From: Pseudobutyrivibrio xylanivorans | GTDB taxonomy: Bacteria; Bacillota; Clostridia; Lachnospirales; Lachnospiraceae | Direction of reading: 5' to 3' | Length of the DNA: 64,000 nucleotides | NCBI RefSeq assembly: GCF_010906925.1 | Contig: NZ_VTVE01000004.1 | Span: 186,001 to 250,000 of the forward strand | In this document: positions 8,407 through 16,747 of the stretch, piece by piece | Layout of the letters: each line of letters starts with the position of its first letter | How positions within the stretch are numbered: the first letter of the stretch is position 1 | Notes under the pieces: model-generated | What the model was told of the DNA's origin: nothing | The model's input: only the letters and a program-made list of their open reading frames with translations | Databases searched by the model: none | Position numbers and translations under genes: made by a program

Positions 8407-9438
8407 ATGAAACGGTTAAGGAGAAAATTTATTGCGGTGGCAATTATGTCCGCAATGGTTTTGTCAGGATGTGGGGAGGCCATGACAAATGACAGCAGTG
8501 AGGCTGAGGATTCAAACACACTTGAGATAGGAATGTGTTTTGACTCATTCGTAATTGAAAGATGGCAAAAGGACAGAGACGTATTTGTTGATACTGCCTC
8601 ATCCCTAGGAGCCACAGTGAATGTTCAAAATGCCAATGGAGATGTATCCAAGCAGATTGAACAGATACAGTATTTTATTGACAAGGGTGTTGACTGCCTT
8701 GTAATCATTCCAATTGATGGCGGTGCACTTACCGAGGTTGTAAACAAAGCCAAGGCAAAAAACATCCCAGTTGTTTGTTACGACAGATTGATACGTGACG
8801 TTAACGCGGACCTATACATTTCATTCGACAACGAAATGGTAGGCCGAATGCTTGGAGATGCACTTGCAAAGCAGGGCTCTAAAAAAGTTGTAATGATATG
8901 TGGTCCAAATACTGACAACAATGTGCCAATGGTTGAAAGTGGCTTTAAATCAGTAATGGAAGAAAAAGGCATCGAAATATTAGATATGTACAACTGCGAA
9001 GGTTGGAAAGCAGAGCTGGGCAGTTCCTACGTCTATGAGAACATAGACCTTATCAAACAGGCCGATGGCATCATGTGTGGCAATGACGATATAGCCACTG
9101 CAGTCATCAGAGCCCTTGCAGTTAGCCAGCTAGCTGGCGTCATTCCAGTGGTAGGCCAAGACGCAGATTTGACCGCCTGCCAGCACATAGTAGAGGGCAC
9201 TCAGAACATGACTGTTTACAAGCCAGTTAACAAGCTTGCAGAACAGGCTGCTGAACTATCCGTACAGCTGGCTAAGGGAAAGGCGATACAAACAACCGAA
9301 TTTATCGACGACGGCACAACCACCATACCATACGTGGCCGTAGAGCCAGTTGCCGTTGACGCCGCCAACATGGATGAAGTCATCATCGAAGGAGGATTCC
9401 ACAGCCGAGAGGACGTCTACCTAAACGTAGCCAAGTAG
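8407..9438 (+). CDS. xylF: Xylose-binding-type substrate-binding lipoprotein (XylF-like)
   Basis: 343 residues with a lipoprotein signal ending at Cys22 (VLSGC). The mature part follows XylF closely by eye: FVIERWQKDRDVFVDTASSLG, VDCLVIIPIDGGAL, YDRLIRDVNADLYISFDNE, GQDADLTACQHIVEGTQNMT and a VIIEGGFHSRE end. It is a high-affinity pentose receptor on the outer membrane face. It starts 16 bases after yesN with GGAGGG upstream, so it is the fourth gene of the sensory operon rather than of the transporter operon; it may supply ligand to the sensor or to the ABC transporter. Its stop codon lies inside the left arm of the giant palindrome that follows. Confidence 0.85.
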   Translation: MKRLRRKFIAVAIMSAMVLSGCGEAMTNDSSEAEDSNTLEIGMCFDSFVIERWQKDRDVFVDTASSLGATVNVQNANGDVSKQIEQIQYFIDKGVDCLVIIPIDGGALTEVVNKAKAKNIPVVCYDRLIRDVNADLYISFDNEMVGRMLGDALAKQGSKKVVMICGPNTDNNVPMVESGFKSVMEEKGIEILDMYNCEGWKAELGSSYVYENIDLIKQADGIMCGNDDIATAVIRALAVSQLAGVIPVVGQDADLTACQHIVEGTQNMTVYKPVNKLAEQAAELSVQLAKGKAIQTTEFIDDGTTTIPYVAVEPVAVDAANMDEVIIEGGFHSREDVYLNVAK

Positions 9439-10060
9439 CAGGCCCTATTTGTAGTCCTTCTGCCTCCCATGCCCAGCGCCGGCCCCCAAGGCCCCCTGGT
9501 GTATCGATTACGCGAATATTTTTAGTTTTTCACGCGCAAAAATTGGCGACAGCCATGTGTCTTTCTAAGAATGAACTGTTTTCAAAAATGTAGCTTTGCT
9601 GTGTGGACACCATTTAGTATCAATGGCAGTTTTGCAAAATGATTCTAAAGAGGGTGCTATGGGCTCATGATACATTCACTAAGAAAAATTAAAAAAAGAG
9701 TTTTGTATATATTGGCGCCGTGCTCCATGCAACGTCCTGTTGCTTACGCACTCTCGCCGCCGTCCGTGGCGGCTCGTGCCAATAAATTACAAAACTCTTT
9801 TTTATTTTTCTAAGCTCATTCCAAAATCGCCCATAACACCCTCAGAACCATTTTAAAACTGCCATCAAAGTGCGCCGGGTGTCCACACATAAGCTACTTT
9901 TTTGAAAACTGTAAAGGCTTGAGAAAGACACATGAAATGTATGGCGACAATTTGCGCAGTAGAAAAACAAAATATTCATGCGTTGATACACCAGGGGGCC
10001 TTGGGGGCCGGCGCTGGGCATGGGAGCCAGTAAATAGAGGAGAGAGGGCCTGCTACTTGG
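9431..10060. repeat. Giant imperfect inverted repeat (~630 bp) with branched centre
   Basis: The left arm (9431 to about 9718) and right arm (about 9775 to 10060) are reverse complements over nearly their whole length. The outer 16 bp are perfect (CCAAGTAGCAGGCCCT at 9431-9446 with 10045-10060), and a further 42 bp are perfect (9464-9505 with 9985-10026, very GC-rich). Shorter identical blocks include TGTGTGGACACC, CATGTGTCTTTCT and GAGTTTTGT, with diverged stretches between; overall similarity is roughly 70-75 percent by eye. The centre (9715-9780) can form its own small stems (GCAAC/GTTGC, GCCGCC/GGCGGC) closed by TTGGC/GCCAA. The xylF stop codon lies within the left arm. No convincing gene is inside; open frames here are by-products of the symmetry. 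Confidence 0.85.
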
Positions 10061-10126
10061 TGGCCGAGAAGCCTTGGCTGTGGCGGGGTTGGCGGTGGTG
10101 GATAGCACATATTTGCAAATTGGATT

Positions 10127-10159
10127 AGGACTAGCACAAAAAAGTGCTAGTCCTTTTTT
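10127..10159 (+). terminator. Strong rho-independent terminator between the xylF and chvE operons
   Basis: AGGACTAGCAC pairs perfectly with GTGCTAGTCCT over 11 bp with an A6 loop, followed by TTTTT. It lies just beyond the giant palindrome and implies that chvE has its own promoter between 10160 and 10277. Confidence 0.92.
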
Positions 10160-10177
10160 GGTGGTTGGATTGTTTTA

Positions 10178-10242
10178 GACAAAAATGTGAAGAAAGTGAC
10201 AACCATTTTTAGAAGGGTTAATGGTATCTTTTTTACAGATAC
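10178..10242 (+). promoter_or_regulatory. Probable chvE control region with direct repeats
   Basis: The chvE leader holds two GACAA-N2-AT repeats (10178 and 10198) spaced 20 bases apart, close to two helical turns, as AraC-family sites often are. A small hairpin (GTATCT 10224-10229 with AGATAC 10237-10242) follows before the ribosome site. No clear consensus promoter was found: GTGACA (10196) with a poor -10. An activated promoter bound by the YesN-type regulator would fit, but this is inference. Confidence 0.3.
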
Positions 10243-10277
10243 AAAAAACACCTAATGAAAGGGAGGTTTTCACAGAG

Positions 10278-11417
10278 ATGAAAAAGAAATTATTAAGTGT
10301 ACTTTTGACAGGTGCTATGGCAGCTTCAATGTTCGTAGGTTGCGGTACTAGCACAGAGACAACAGACAACTCTGCACCAGCTTCAACAGACACAGCTACA
10401 GAGTCGACAGACGGTGGGGCTGCAGCTGCTACTGGCAAGAAGGTTGGTGTAGCAATGCCTACAAAGGATCTCCAGAGATGGAATCAGGACGGCGAGAACA
10501 TGCAGAAAGAGCTTGAGGCAGCTGGTTACGAAGTTGAACTTCAGTATGCTTCAAACGACACACAGACACAGATCTCTCAGATTGAGACAATGATCAATGA
10601 CGGATGTGATGTTCTTGTTATTGCAGCTATCGAGGCTTCTTCACTTGGTGAGGCTATGGATATGGCAGCTGAGCAGAACATTCCAGTTATCGCTTATGAC
10701 CGTCTTATCATGAACACAGATGCTGTTTCTTACTACGCTACATTTGATAACTACAAAGTAGGTCAGGTTCAGGGACAGTACATCATCGATACACTTGGTC
10801 TTGATGTAAACGATACTTCTAAGACATACACAATGGAAGTTACAGCTGGTGATCCAGGTGATAACAATGCTAACTTCTTCTACAGCGGTGCTATGGATCT
10901 TCTTGATGACTACATCGATGCTGGTATCATCGAAATCAAGTCAGGTCAGCAGGAATTCGCTGATGTAGCTACAGCTCAGTGGGCAACAGAGAAGGCTCAG
11001 TCAAGAATGGAGAACATCCTTTCAACATACTATGCTGATGGAACAAACCTTGACATCTGCCTCTGCTCAAACGACTCTACAGCACTTGGTGTTGAGAACG
11101 CACTTGCAGCTAACTACAAGGGTGAGTACCCAATCGTAACAGGTCAGGATTGCGATATTGAGAACACAAAGAACATGATCGCTGGTAAGCAGTCTATGTC
11201 AGTATTCAAGGATACACGTACACTTGCTTCACAGGTTGTTAAGATGGTAGGCCAGATCCTTAATGGTGAGACAGTTGATGTTAACGATAAGGAAACATAC
11301 AACAATGGTAACAAGGTAGTTGAGTCATTCCTTTGCGAGCCTGTATTCGCAGATGTTAACAACTACAAGGAGCTCCTCATCGATTCTGGTTACTATACAG
11401 AGGATCAGTTACAGTAA
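10278..11417 (+). CDS. chvE: Multiple-monosaccharide-binding lipoprotein (ChvE-like)
   Basis: 379 residues from ATG 10278, chosen because the lipoprotein signal MKKKLLSVLL...FVGC (Cys22) begins there and GGGAGG lies upstream. Family landmarks of Agrobacterium ChvE are visible: VGVAMPTKDLQRWNQDGENM, AYDRLIMNTDAVSYYATFDN, GDPGDNNANFFYSGAMDLL, SGQ, CSNDSTALG, GQDCDIENTKNMIAGKQSM and the end DSGYYTEDQLQ. ChvE-type receptors bind several aldoses (glucose, galactose, arabinose, xylose). The gene heads a transport operon with gguA and two gguB-like genes. Codon use is very uniform, as in a highly expressed gene. Hairpins and a terminator-like stem follow it, which would give receptor in excess over the membrane components. 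Confidence 0.92.
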   Translation: MKKKLLSVLLTGAMAASMFVGCGTSTETTDNSAPASTDTATESTDGGAAAATGKKVGVAMPTKDLQRWNQDGENMQKELEAAGYEVELQYASNDTQTQISQIETMINDGCDVLVIAAIEASSLGEAMDMAAEQNIPVIAYDRLIMNTDAVSYYATFDNYKVGQVQGQYIIDTLGLDVNDTSKTYTMEVTAGDPGDNNANFFYSGAMDLLDDYIDAGIIEIKSGQQEFADVATAQWATEKAQSRMENILSTYYADGTNLDICLCSNDSTALGVENALAANYKGEYPIVTGQDCDIENTKNMIAGKQSMSVFKDTRTLASQVVKMVGQILNGETVDVNDKETYNNGNKVVESFLCEPVFADVNNYKELLIDSGYYTEDQLQ

Positions 11418-11419
11418 TA

Positions 11420-11571
11420 GTAAATATTTTTCCTAGCTACGCGACGGAAAAATGTTTACCACGAACCGCTTCCACGGCGCGAAGCGACGTATACAATAAG
11501 CGGTTCTTCCCGTCCCGTAAGATGGGAACATTAGTTGTAAACTTTATAGGGCGAGCTTAGCTCGCCCTATT
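11420..11571 (+). terminator. Structured chvE-gguA spacer ending in a partial terminator
   Basis: Consecutive hairpins fill the 217-bp gap: GTAAATATTTTTCC (11420-11433) with GGAAAAATGTTTAC (11446-11459); GAACCGCTT (11463-11471) with AAGCGGTTC (11498-11506); and AGGGCGAGC-TTA-GCTCGCCCT (11548-11568) followed by ATTTT. The last resembles a weak terminator. Such spacers behind receptor genes commonly stabilise the upstream mRNA and reduce downstream transcription. Confidence 0.7.
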
Positions 11572-11634
11572 TTAAAGAGAATGATTTGAAGAGAATGAAA
11601 ATTCTTATTGAAACAAAAAAGGGAGGTATATCAA

Positions 11635-13161
11635 GTGGGAAATACAATACTTGAGATGAAGAACATCACAAAAGAGTTCCCAGGAGTAAAGGCCCTTGAT
11701 AACGTTAATCTTAAAGTAGAAGAAGGCGAAATTCACGCTCTTGTAGGTGAGAATGGTGCTGGTAAGTCTACTTTGATGAATGTTTTAAGTGGTATTTATC
11801 CATTTGGTTCTTACACAGGTGACATCGTATATAACGGTGAGGTTTGTAAGTTCCAAAAGATTAAGGACTCAGAGGAAAAAGGAATCGTTATTATCCATCA
11901 GGAATTAGCATTAATTCCATATATGTCAATTGGTGAGAACATGTTCCTTGGAAATGAGCAGGGAAAGAAATCGGCAATTGATTGGAACAAGACATATTCT
12001 GAGGCAGACAAGTACTTGAAGATGGTTGGTCTTTCAGAGAGCAGCCGTGTTCTTATCAAAGATATCGGTGTTGGTAAGCAGCAGCTTGTAGAGATTGCAA
12101 AGGCTCTTGCTAAACACGCAAAACTTCTTATTCTTGATGAGCCTACATCTTCTCTTAATGAGACAGATTCAAGAGCTCTTCTTGATTTACTTCTTGAATT
12201 CAAAAAGCAGGGAATGACATCTATTATCATTTCTCATAAGCTTAATGAGGTTTCTTACGTAGCAGATAAAATCACAGTTATCCGTGATGGTTCTACAATT
12301 GAAACACTTGATAAGGCAACAGATGATATTTCTGAAGATAGAATTATCAAGGGCATGGTTGGTCGTGAGATGACAGACCGTTTCCCAAAGCGTCATGATG
12401 TTAAGATTGGCGATGTTGCTATGGAAGTTAAGAACTGGACAGTTTACCATCCACAGTTCACAGAGCGTAAGGTAGTTGATGATGTATCAATTAACGTACG
12501 TAAGGGTGAGGTAGTTGGTATCGCAGGTCTTATGGGTGCTGGACGTACTGAGCTTGCTATGAGTATTTTCGGAAAGGCTTATGGCTCTAATATTTCAGGT
12601 CAGCTTTTCCTTAATGGAGAGGAAGTTCACCTTAAGAATATTAAGGATGCTATCAAGCACAGACTTGCATATGTTACTGAGGATAGAAAGGGTAACGGAC
12701 TTGTTCTTTCTAACCCAATCAGAGTTAATACTTCTCTTGCAAACCTTTCAGAGCTTTGTACTAGAAGAGTTATCGATAAGGATAAAGAGTATCAGGTTGC
12801 TGAGGAGTATAGAGGCAAGCTTAAAACAAAGTGTCCTACTGTTGATCAGAATGTAGGTAATCTTTCAGGTGGTAACCAGCAGAAGGTACTTCTTGCAAAG
12901 TGGATGTATGCTAATCCAGATGTACTTATTCTCGACGAGCCTACACGTGGTATCGATGTTGGTGCTAAGTATGAGATTTACTGCATTATCAATGACCTTG
13001 TTGCAGCTGGAAAATCAGTTATCATGATTTCTTCAGAACTTCCAGAGGTACTTGGTATGTCTGATAGAATTTATGTAATGAATGAGGGCAAGATGGTTGG
13101 TGAAATGGAAGGTGCTGAGGCATCTCAGGAGAGCATCATGTCTTGCATCTTGAAGTCATAG
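11635..13161 (+). CDS. gguA: Sugar ABC transporter ATP-binding protein (GguA/MmsA type)
   Basis: 508 residues with two ABC domains, as in all monosaccharide importers of the CUT2 class. First half: Walker [10 protein letters not shown], signature replaced by a less canonical [14 protein letters not shown], Walker B LLILDEPT. Second half: degenerate Walker A (GLMGAGRTE), good signature LSGGNQQKV, Walker B VLILDEPT. The asymmetry is normal for CUT2 ATPases. The start is GTG 11635, because AAAGGGAGGT lies 7 bases upstream; an in-frame TTG upstream would place the ribosome site inside the gene. It overlaps nothing but ends 14 bases before the first permease. Confidence 0.92.
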   Translation: MGNTILEMKNITKEFPGVKALDNVNLKVEEGEIHALVGENGAGKSTLMNVLSGIYPFGSYTGDIVYNGEVCKFQKIKDSEEKGIVIIHQELALIPYMSIGENMFLGNEQGKKSAIDWNKTYSEADKYLKMVGLSESSRVLIKDIGVGKQQLVEIAKALAKHAKLLILDEPTSSLNETDSRALLDLLLEFKKQGMTSIIISHKLNEVSYVADKITVIRDGSTIETLDKATDDISEDRIIKGMVGREMTDRFPKRHDVKIGDVAMEVKNWTVYHPQFTERKVVDDVSINVRKGEVVGIAGLMGAGRTELAMSIFGKAYGSNISGQLFLNGEEVHLKNIKDAIKHRLAYVTEDRKGNGLVLSNPIRVNTSLANLSELCTRRVIDKDKEYQVAEEYRGKLKTKCPTVDQNVGNLSGGNQQKVLLAKWMYANPDVLILDEPTRGIDVGAKYEIYCIINDLVAAGKSVIMISSELPEVLGMSDRIYVMNEGKMVGEMEGAEASQESIMSCILKS

Positions 13162-13175
13162 AAGGGAGAGAAAAC

Positions 13176-14345
13176 ATGGGTTCACTTAGTTTTGGACAAA
13201 TCATAAAGAAATATTCCATGGTAATCGCCCTCGTGGTAATCATTGGAGTATTTACAATAGGAACAGGTGGAAAGATTCTTTTTCCACAGAACATTAACAA
13301 CCTTCTTTCACAGAATGCATACGTATTCGTGCTTGCAACAGGTATGTTGATGTGTATCTTAACCGGTGGTAACATCGATCTTTCAGTTGGTTCGGTTGTT
13401 TGTTTCATCGGTGGTGTTGGCGCATTACTTATGAGCAAAGGCGTTAACATGGTAGTTGCTGTTATCATCATGTTACTTGTTGGTGTTGCAGTTGGTGCAT
13501 GGCAGGCCTTCTGGGTAGCATATATAAATGTTCCACCATTTATCGCTACACTTGCTGGTATGTACGCCTTCAGAGGTCTTTCAAACGTAGTACTTAATGG
13601 TAAGGTTGTTGCCATTGCAAACCAGACATACTTAAATGTATTTGGTGGTGGTGCTGATTGCTACGTTCCAGATTTCCTTGGCGGTGGCGAGTTTAACACA
13701 ACATGTATGATTATTGGTGTTATCGCTACAGCAATATTTGTATTAAATGAGTTCCGTTCAAGAATTTCAGCTACAAGAAAAGGCTATGAGACAACAAGCA
13801 TTGGCGGTTTTGCTGCAAAAATTGTACTTATCTCAGCTGTAATCCTTTTCTTAAGCTATAAGCTTGCAGGATACAAGGGTATTCCTACATCACTTATTTG
13901 GATTGTTGTTGTTGTTCTTGCTTATCACTACTTTACAACTAGAACTACAATGGGTCGTTACCTATACGCAGTAGGTGGTAATGAGAAGGCTACACAGCTT
14001 TCTGGTATCAACACAAAGAAGGTTTACTTCTTTGCTTACACAAACATGGGATTCTTAACAGCAGTTGCTGGTATCCTTACAGTTGCTCGTTACACAAATG
14101 CACAGCCTACATACGGTATGTATTTCGAGATGGACGCAATCGGTGCTTGCTTCATCGGTGGTGCTTCAGCTTACGGCGGAACTGGTTCTGTATTTGGAGC
14201 AATCGTTGGTGCCCTTCTTATGGGTGTTATCAACCAGGGTATGTCTATCATGGGTGTAGATGCTAACTACCAGAACGTAGTAAAGGGTCTTGTACTTTTA
14301 GTTGCTGTTATCTTTGACGTAATGTCTAAGAGAGAGAATAAGTAG
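13176..14345 (+). CDS. gguB: Sugar ABC transporter permease 1 (GguB/MmsB type)
   Basis: 389 residues, highly hydrophobic with about ten membrane helices, in the CUT2 permease family. Typical signatures are QNAYVFVLATGMLMCILTGG, NIDLSVGSVVCF, GRYLYAVGGNEKATQLSGIN and a GGASAYGGTGS-like segment near the end. It starts at ATG 13176 with GAAGGGAGAG upstream. The next gene is a close paralogue, and the two probably form a heterodimeric pore with GguA supplying ATP hydrolysis and ChvE the substrate. Confidence 0.9.
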   Translation: MGSLSFGQIIKKYSMVIALVVIIGVFTIGTGGKILFPQNINNLLSQNAYVFVLATGMLMCILTGGNIDLSVGSVVCFIGGVGALLMSKGVNMVVAVIIMLLVGVAVGAWQAFWVAYINVPPFIATLAGMYAFRGLSNVVLNGKVVAIANQTYLNVFGGGADCYVPDFLGGGEFNTTCMIIGVIATAIFVLNEFRSRISATRKGYETTSIGGFAAKIVLISAVILFLSYKLAGYKGIPTSLIWIVVVVLAYHYFTTRTTMGRYLYAVGGNEKATQLSGINTKKVYFFAYTNMGFLTAVAGILTVARYTNAQPTYGMYFEMDAIGACFIGGASAYGGTGSVFGAIVGALLMGVINQGMSIMGVDANYQNVVKGLVLLVAVIFDVMSKRENK

Positions 14346-14362
14346 GAAGGGAGGAACAAAAA

Positions 14363-15565
14363 GTGGCAGACAAAATTTTAAATGTAATCAAGAATAATAC
14401 AATGCTCATTGTACTGATCATAGTTGTTCTCTTCTTTAATATTTCAACAGGCGGCAAAATGCTCCAGCCTAGTCAGTTCAATGCTTTAATTACACAGAAC
14501 GCATACGTTTATGTTCTTGCAACTGGTATGCTCATGTGTATGCTTACTGGTGGTAATATCGATCTTTCCTGCGGTTCTTTCGTATGTTTCGTAGGTGTTG
14601 TAGGTGCAAAGATTATGACAAGCCTTATGGCTGGTGGCATGGATCCACTTGTAGCAACAATCATCGGTATTCCAGCAATGCTTCTTATTGGTGTTATTTA
14701 TGGATGTATTTTAGGATACGTTATCGCATACATGAACATTCCACCTTGGATTGCAACCCTTGCAGGTTTCCTTGCTCTTAGAGGTCTCGGTGTTGCATTG
14801 ATGGATGGTGCTTCTAGTATCAGTAACCTTCCAGAGAACTTCTGTGTACTCTTCACAGGAAAGCTCAACGACTTCTTCGGTGGTCCAAGAATCGGTGGAG
14901 TTCAGTACAATCTCACAAGTATTGTGATTGCTGTTGCAGCAGCAGTTATATTTGTACTTTTAACTTTAAGAGAGCGTAAAAACAAGCTTGCTAAGGGATA
15001 TGAGGTTTCAAGTTTCACATCATTAGTTGTTAGACTTGTACTTGTTTGCTTCGTAATCTTACTTTTCGGTTACAAGTACTCACTTGCAGGTGGCGTTCCT
15101 TATCCACTTATCTGGGTGGCTGTAATTGTACTTATCTACAATTTCATTACATCTAAGACTGATATTGGACGTTACTTCTACACAATCGGTGGAAACTCAG
15201 AGGCAACTCGTCTTTCTGGTATCGATACAAAGAGAATCATGTTCTTAGCTTACATGAACATGGCTGTACTTACAGTAATCTCTGCATTCATTACAATGGC
15301 TCGTTATAAGTCAGCTAATTCAACAGCTGGTCAGAACTACGAGATGGATGCTATCTCAGCTTGTGTAGTTGGTGGTGTTAGTGCATACGGTGGAAGCGGT
15401 ACTATTTTCGGTATGATTATCGGTGCTACTCTTATCGGTGTAATCAACATTGGTATGTTCCTTATGAACATCGATGCAAACTGGCAAAAGATTGTTAAGG
15501 GTGTTGTACTTCTCGGTGCAGTAGTATTCGAAATCCTTAATAATAAGAAGAACGCTACAAAGTAA
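14363..15565 (+). CDS. Sugar ABC transporter permease 2 (GguB/MmsB type)
   Basis: 400 residues starting at GTG 14363 (GGGAGG upstream), 17 bases after the first permease. It is paralogous along its whole length: QNAYVYVLATGMLMCMLTGG, NIDLSCGSFVCF, GRYFYTIGGNSEATRLSGID, GGVSAYGGSG. Tandem duplication followed by divergence is the simplest origin. Most CUT2 systems use one permease as a homodimer, so two adjacent permease genes suggest a heterodimer or two interchangeable pores. A terminator follows 38 bases after the stop. Confidence 0.9.
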   Translation: MADKILNVIKNNTMLIVLIIVVLFFNISTGGKMLQPSQFNALITQNAYVYVLATGMLMCMLTGGNIDLSCGSFVCFVGVVGAKIMTSLMAGGMDPLVATIIGIPAMLLIGVIYGCILGYVIAYMNIPPWIATLAGFLALRGLGVALMDGASSISNLPENFCVLFTGKLNDFFGGPRIGGVQYNLTSIVIAVAAAVIFVLLTLRERKNKLAKGYEVSSFTSLVVRLVLVCFVILLFGYKYSLAGGVPYPLIWVAVIVLIYNFITSKTDIGRYFYTIGGNSEATRLSGIDTKRIMFLAYMNMAVLTVISAFITMARYKSANSTAGQNYEMDAISACVVGGVSAYGGSGTIFGMIIGATLIGVINIGMFLMNIDANWQKIVKGVVLLGAVVFEILNNKKNATK

Positions 15566-15603
15566 TAACTAGTTTATTTTCTTCATTTTGTTCTCTTATA
15601 TTT

Positions 15604-15634
15604 GGCCTGCAGGTTTCCTGTGGGCCTTTTTTAT
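15604..15634 (+). terminator. Terminator of the chvE-gguA-gguB-gguB' operon
   Basis: GGCCTGCAGG and CCTGTGGGCC form an imperfect 10-bp stem around TTT, followed by TTTTTT. Confidence 0.8.
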
Positions 15635-15838
15635 TTAATAGGATATTCCTAATATGAAATGAAAACGAGCTTGCTAGGATTTGGAATTTGAAAAGAACAA
15701 TAATTTGACAGAAAAAGTAAAAAATAATAGTAGAAATATTCAGAAAAAGTGGGATAATATACTTAATTATCATAATAATTTCACAATAGTGGACGATAAT
15801 ATCATTAGAGGGTTTTCCCAATGAAAGGAGTGGATTAC

Positions 15839-16561
15839 ATGAAAGGACGTACTAAAAAGTTAATACAGACATATCTTGTACTATTACTCCTAGTGTTCAC
15901 TTGGTTTGGTGGCGCTTTTAAAGTAATGGCAAAGTCGTCTCCAAGAGTTATTGTTATTGATCCTGCATTTCAGGAAGTGGCTGATGATTCCAAGGAACCT
16001 GTAGGTCCAGGTGCTTTTAGAACTAGTGATGAGGCAAGTTCAGGTAATGTTGGAGCAACAACAGGATATCCTGAGTATGAGTTGACACTTCAGGTGGCAT
16101 TAAAGCTTAAGGCAGATCTTGAGAATGCAGGCTATGAAGTAATTCTCACACGTTCATCTAACGATGTAAATATCAGCAATAGCGGACGTGCTATGATAGC
16201 AAATATGTTTGAAGCTGATTTATTTATAGTGGTAAGTGCAAAGGAAGATGGAAATGGTTCATCTGGCGTTCAGGTTGTTTGCCAGTCAGAGGACAATCCT
16301 TATAATTACGGAAATTACGAAGATGGCAGACTTTTGTCAGATACAATACTTGGTTCTGTAAAGGCAGCCGGTTCTAGAGCTCGAATAGTAGAAGATGATG
16401 ATATGGCAGTAATGAACTGGTGCCAAGCTCCTAGCACAGTAGTTGAAATTGGCTCCCTTGCCAATGAAGACGAAGAAGAGAAATTACTTAATGTTGATTA
16501 TCAGCAGGAACTTGCTGACGGAATCGCCGCTGGCGTAGACAGCTATTTCACACAGAGGTAA
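15839..16561 (+). CDS. Exported amidase_3-fold protein lacking zinc-binding histidines (probable pseudoenzyme)
   Basis: 240 residues from ATG 15839, where AAAGGAGTGG is 6 bases upstream; an in-frame ATG 18 bases earlier has no site. A signal sequence occupies residues 1-31. The rest follows N-acetylmuramoyl-L-alanine amidases: VIVIDP at the start of the fold, GYPEYELTLQVALKLKADL, GYEVILTRSS, EADLFIV and a TVVEIGSLAN end. The usual IDPGHGG is IDPAFQE, so the first zinc His becomes Phe44. The SIHAN region is VVSAKED, so the second His becomes Ser133. Glu81 and the catalytic Glu203 remain. Loss of two zinc ligands argues against hydrolysis; it may bind peptidoglycan or regulate true amidases. 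Confidence 0.75.
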   Translation: MKGRTKKLIQTYLVLLLLVFTWFGGAFKVMAKSSPRVIVIDPAFQEVADDSKEPVGPGAFRTSDEASSGNVGATTGYPEYELTLQVALKLKADLENAGYEVILTRSSNDVNISNSGRAMIANMFEADLFIVVSAKEDGNGSSGVQVVCQSEDNPYNYGNYEDGRLLSDTILGSVKAAGSRARIVEDDDMAVMNWCQAPSTVVEIGSLANEDEEEKLLNVDYQQELADGIAAGVDSYFTQR

Positions 16562-16580
16562 ATAAATATAAATATTTGAA

Positions 16581-16622
16581 AAGCCCCTATGTAGCTTGAT
16601 AGCTACTTAGGGGCTTCTTTAT
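16581..16622 (+). terminator. Terminator after the amidase-like gene
   Basis: AAGCCCCTA-T-GTAGC pairs with GCTAC-T-TAGGGGCTT around TTGATA, followed by CTTTATAAT. Confidence 0.85.
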
Positions 16623-16668
16623 AATATAAACACAAAACACATTATCGATGATTAAACCTCTAAATATA

Positions 16669-16697
16669 TTGACTGGTTATTATAAATGAGCGATAAT
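16669..16697 (+). promoter_or_regulatory. Sigma-A promoter for the orphan gene pair
   Basis: TTGACT (16669-16674) and GATAAT (16692-16697) are 17 bases apart, about 50 bases before the chosen TTG start. Confidence 0.65.
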
Positions 16698-16747
16698 ATA
16701 TTTGCTTGTTTTGTAGGGTAAAATATAAAAATTGGAGGACTAGAAGT

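Noticed and set aside
9842-10128. Open frames on both strands inside the right arm of the giant palindrome
   Set aside because: They have no good ribosome site, overlap each other, and consist of GC-rich repeat sequence (many Trp, Arg, Gly or Pro, Ser); the mirrored arm does not keep the frame.
10253-10275. Catabolite-responsive (cre) site before chvE, TGAAA...TTTCA
   Set aside because: The arms flank the ribosome site, the central CG of cre is missing and the spacing does not fit.
11420-11571. A family of homologous mobile foldbacks comprising the chvE spacer, the asnS-asnA spacer and the giant palindrome
   Set aside because: All three are strongly folded, but I found no convincing shared primary sequence between them, so they are reported separately.
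15705-15763. Consensus promoter for the amidase-like gene
   Set aside because: TTGACA (15705) has no -10 at 16-18 bases, and TATACT (15758) has no -35 at the right distance; a promoter must exist but cannot be placed.
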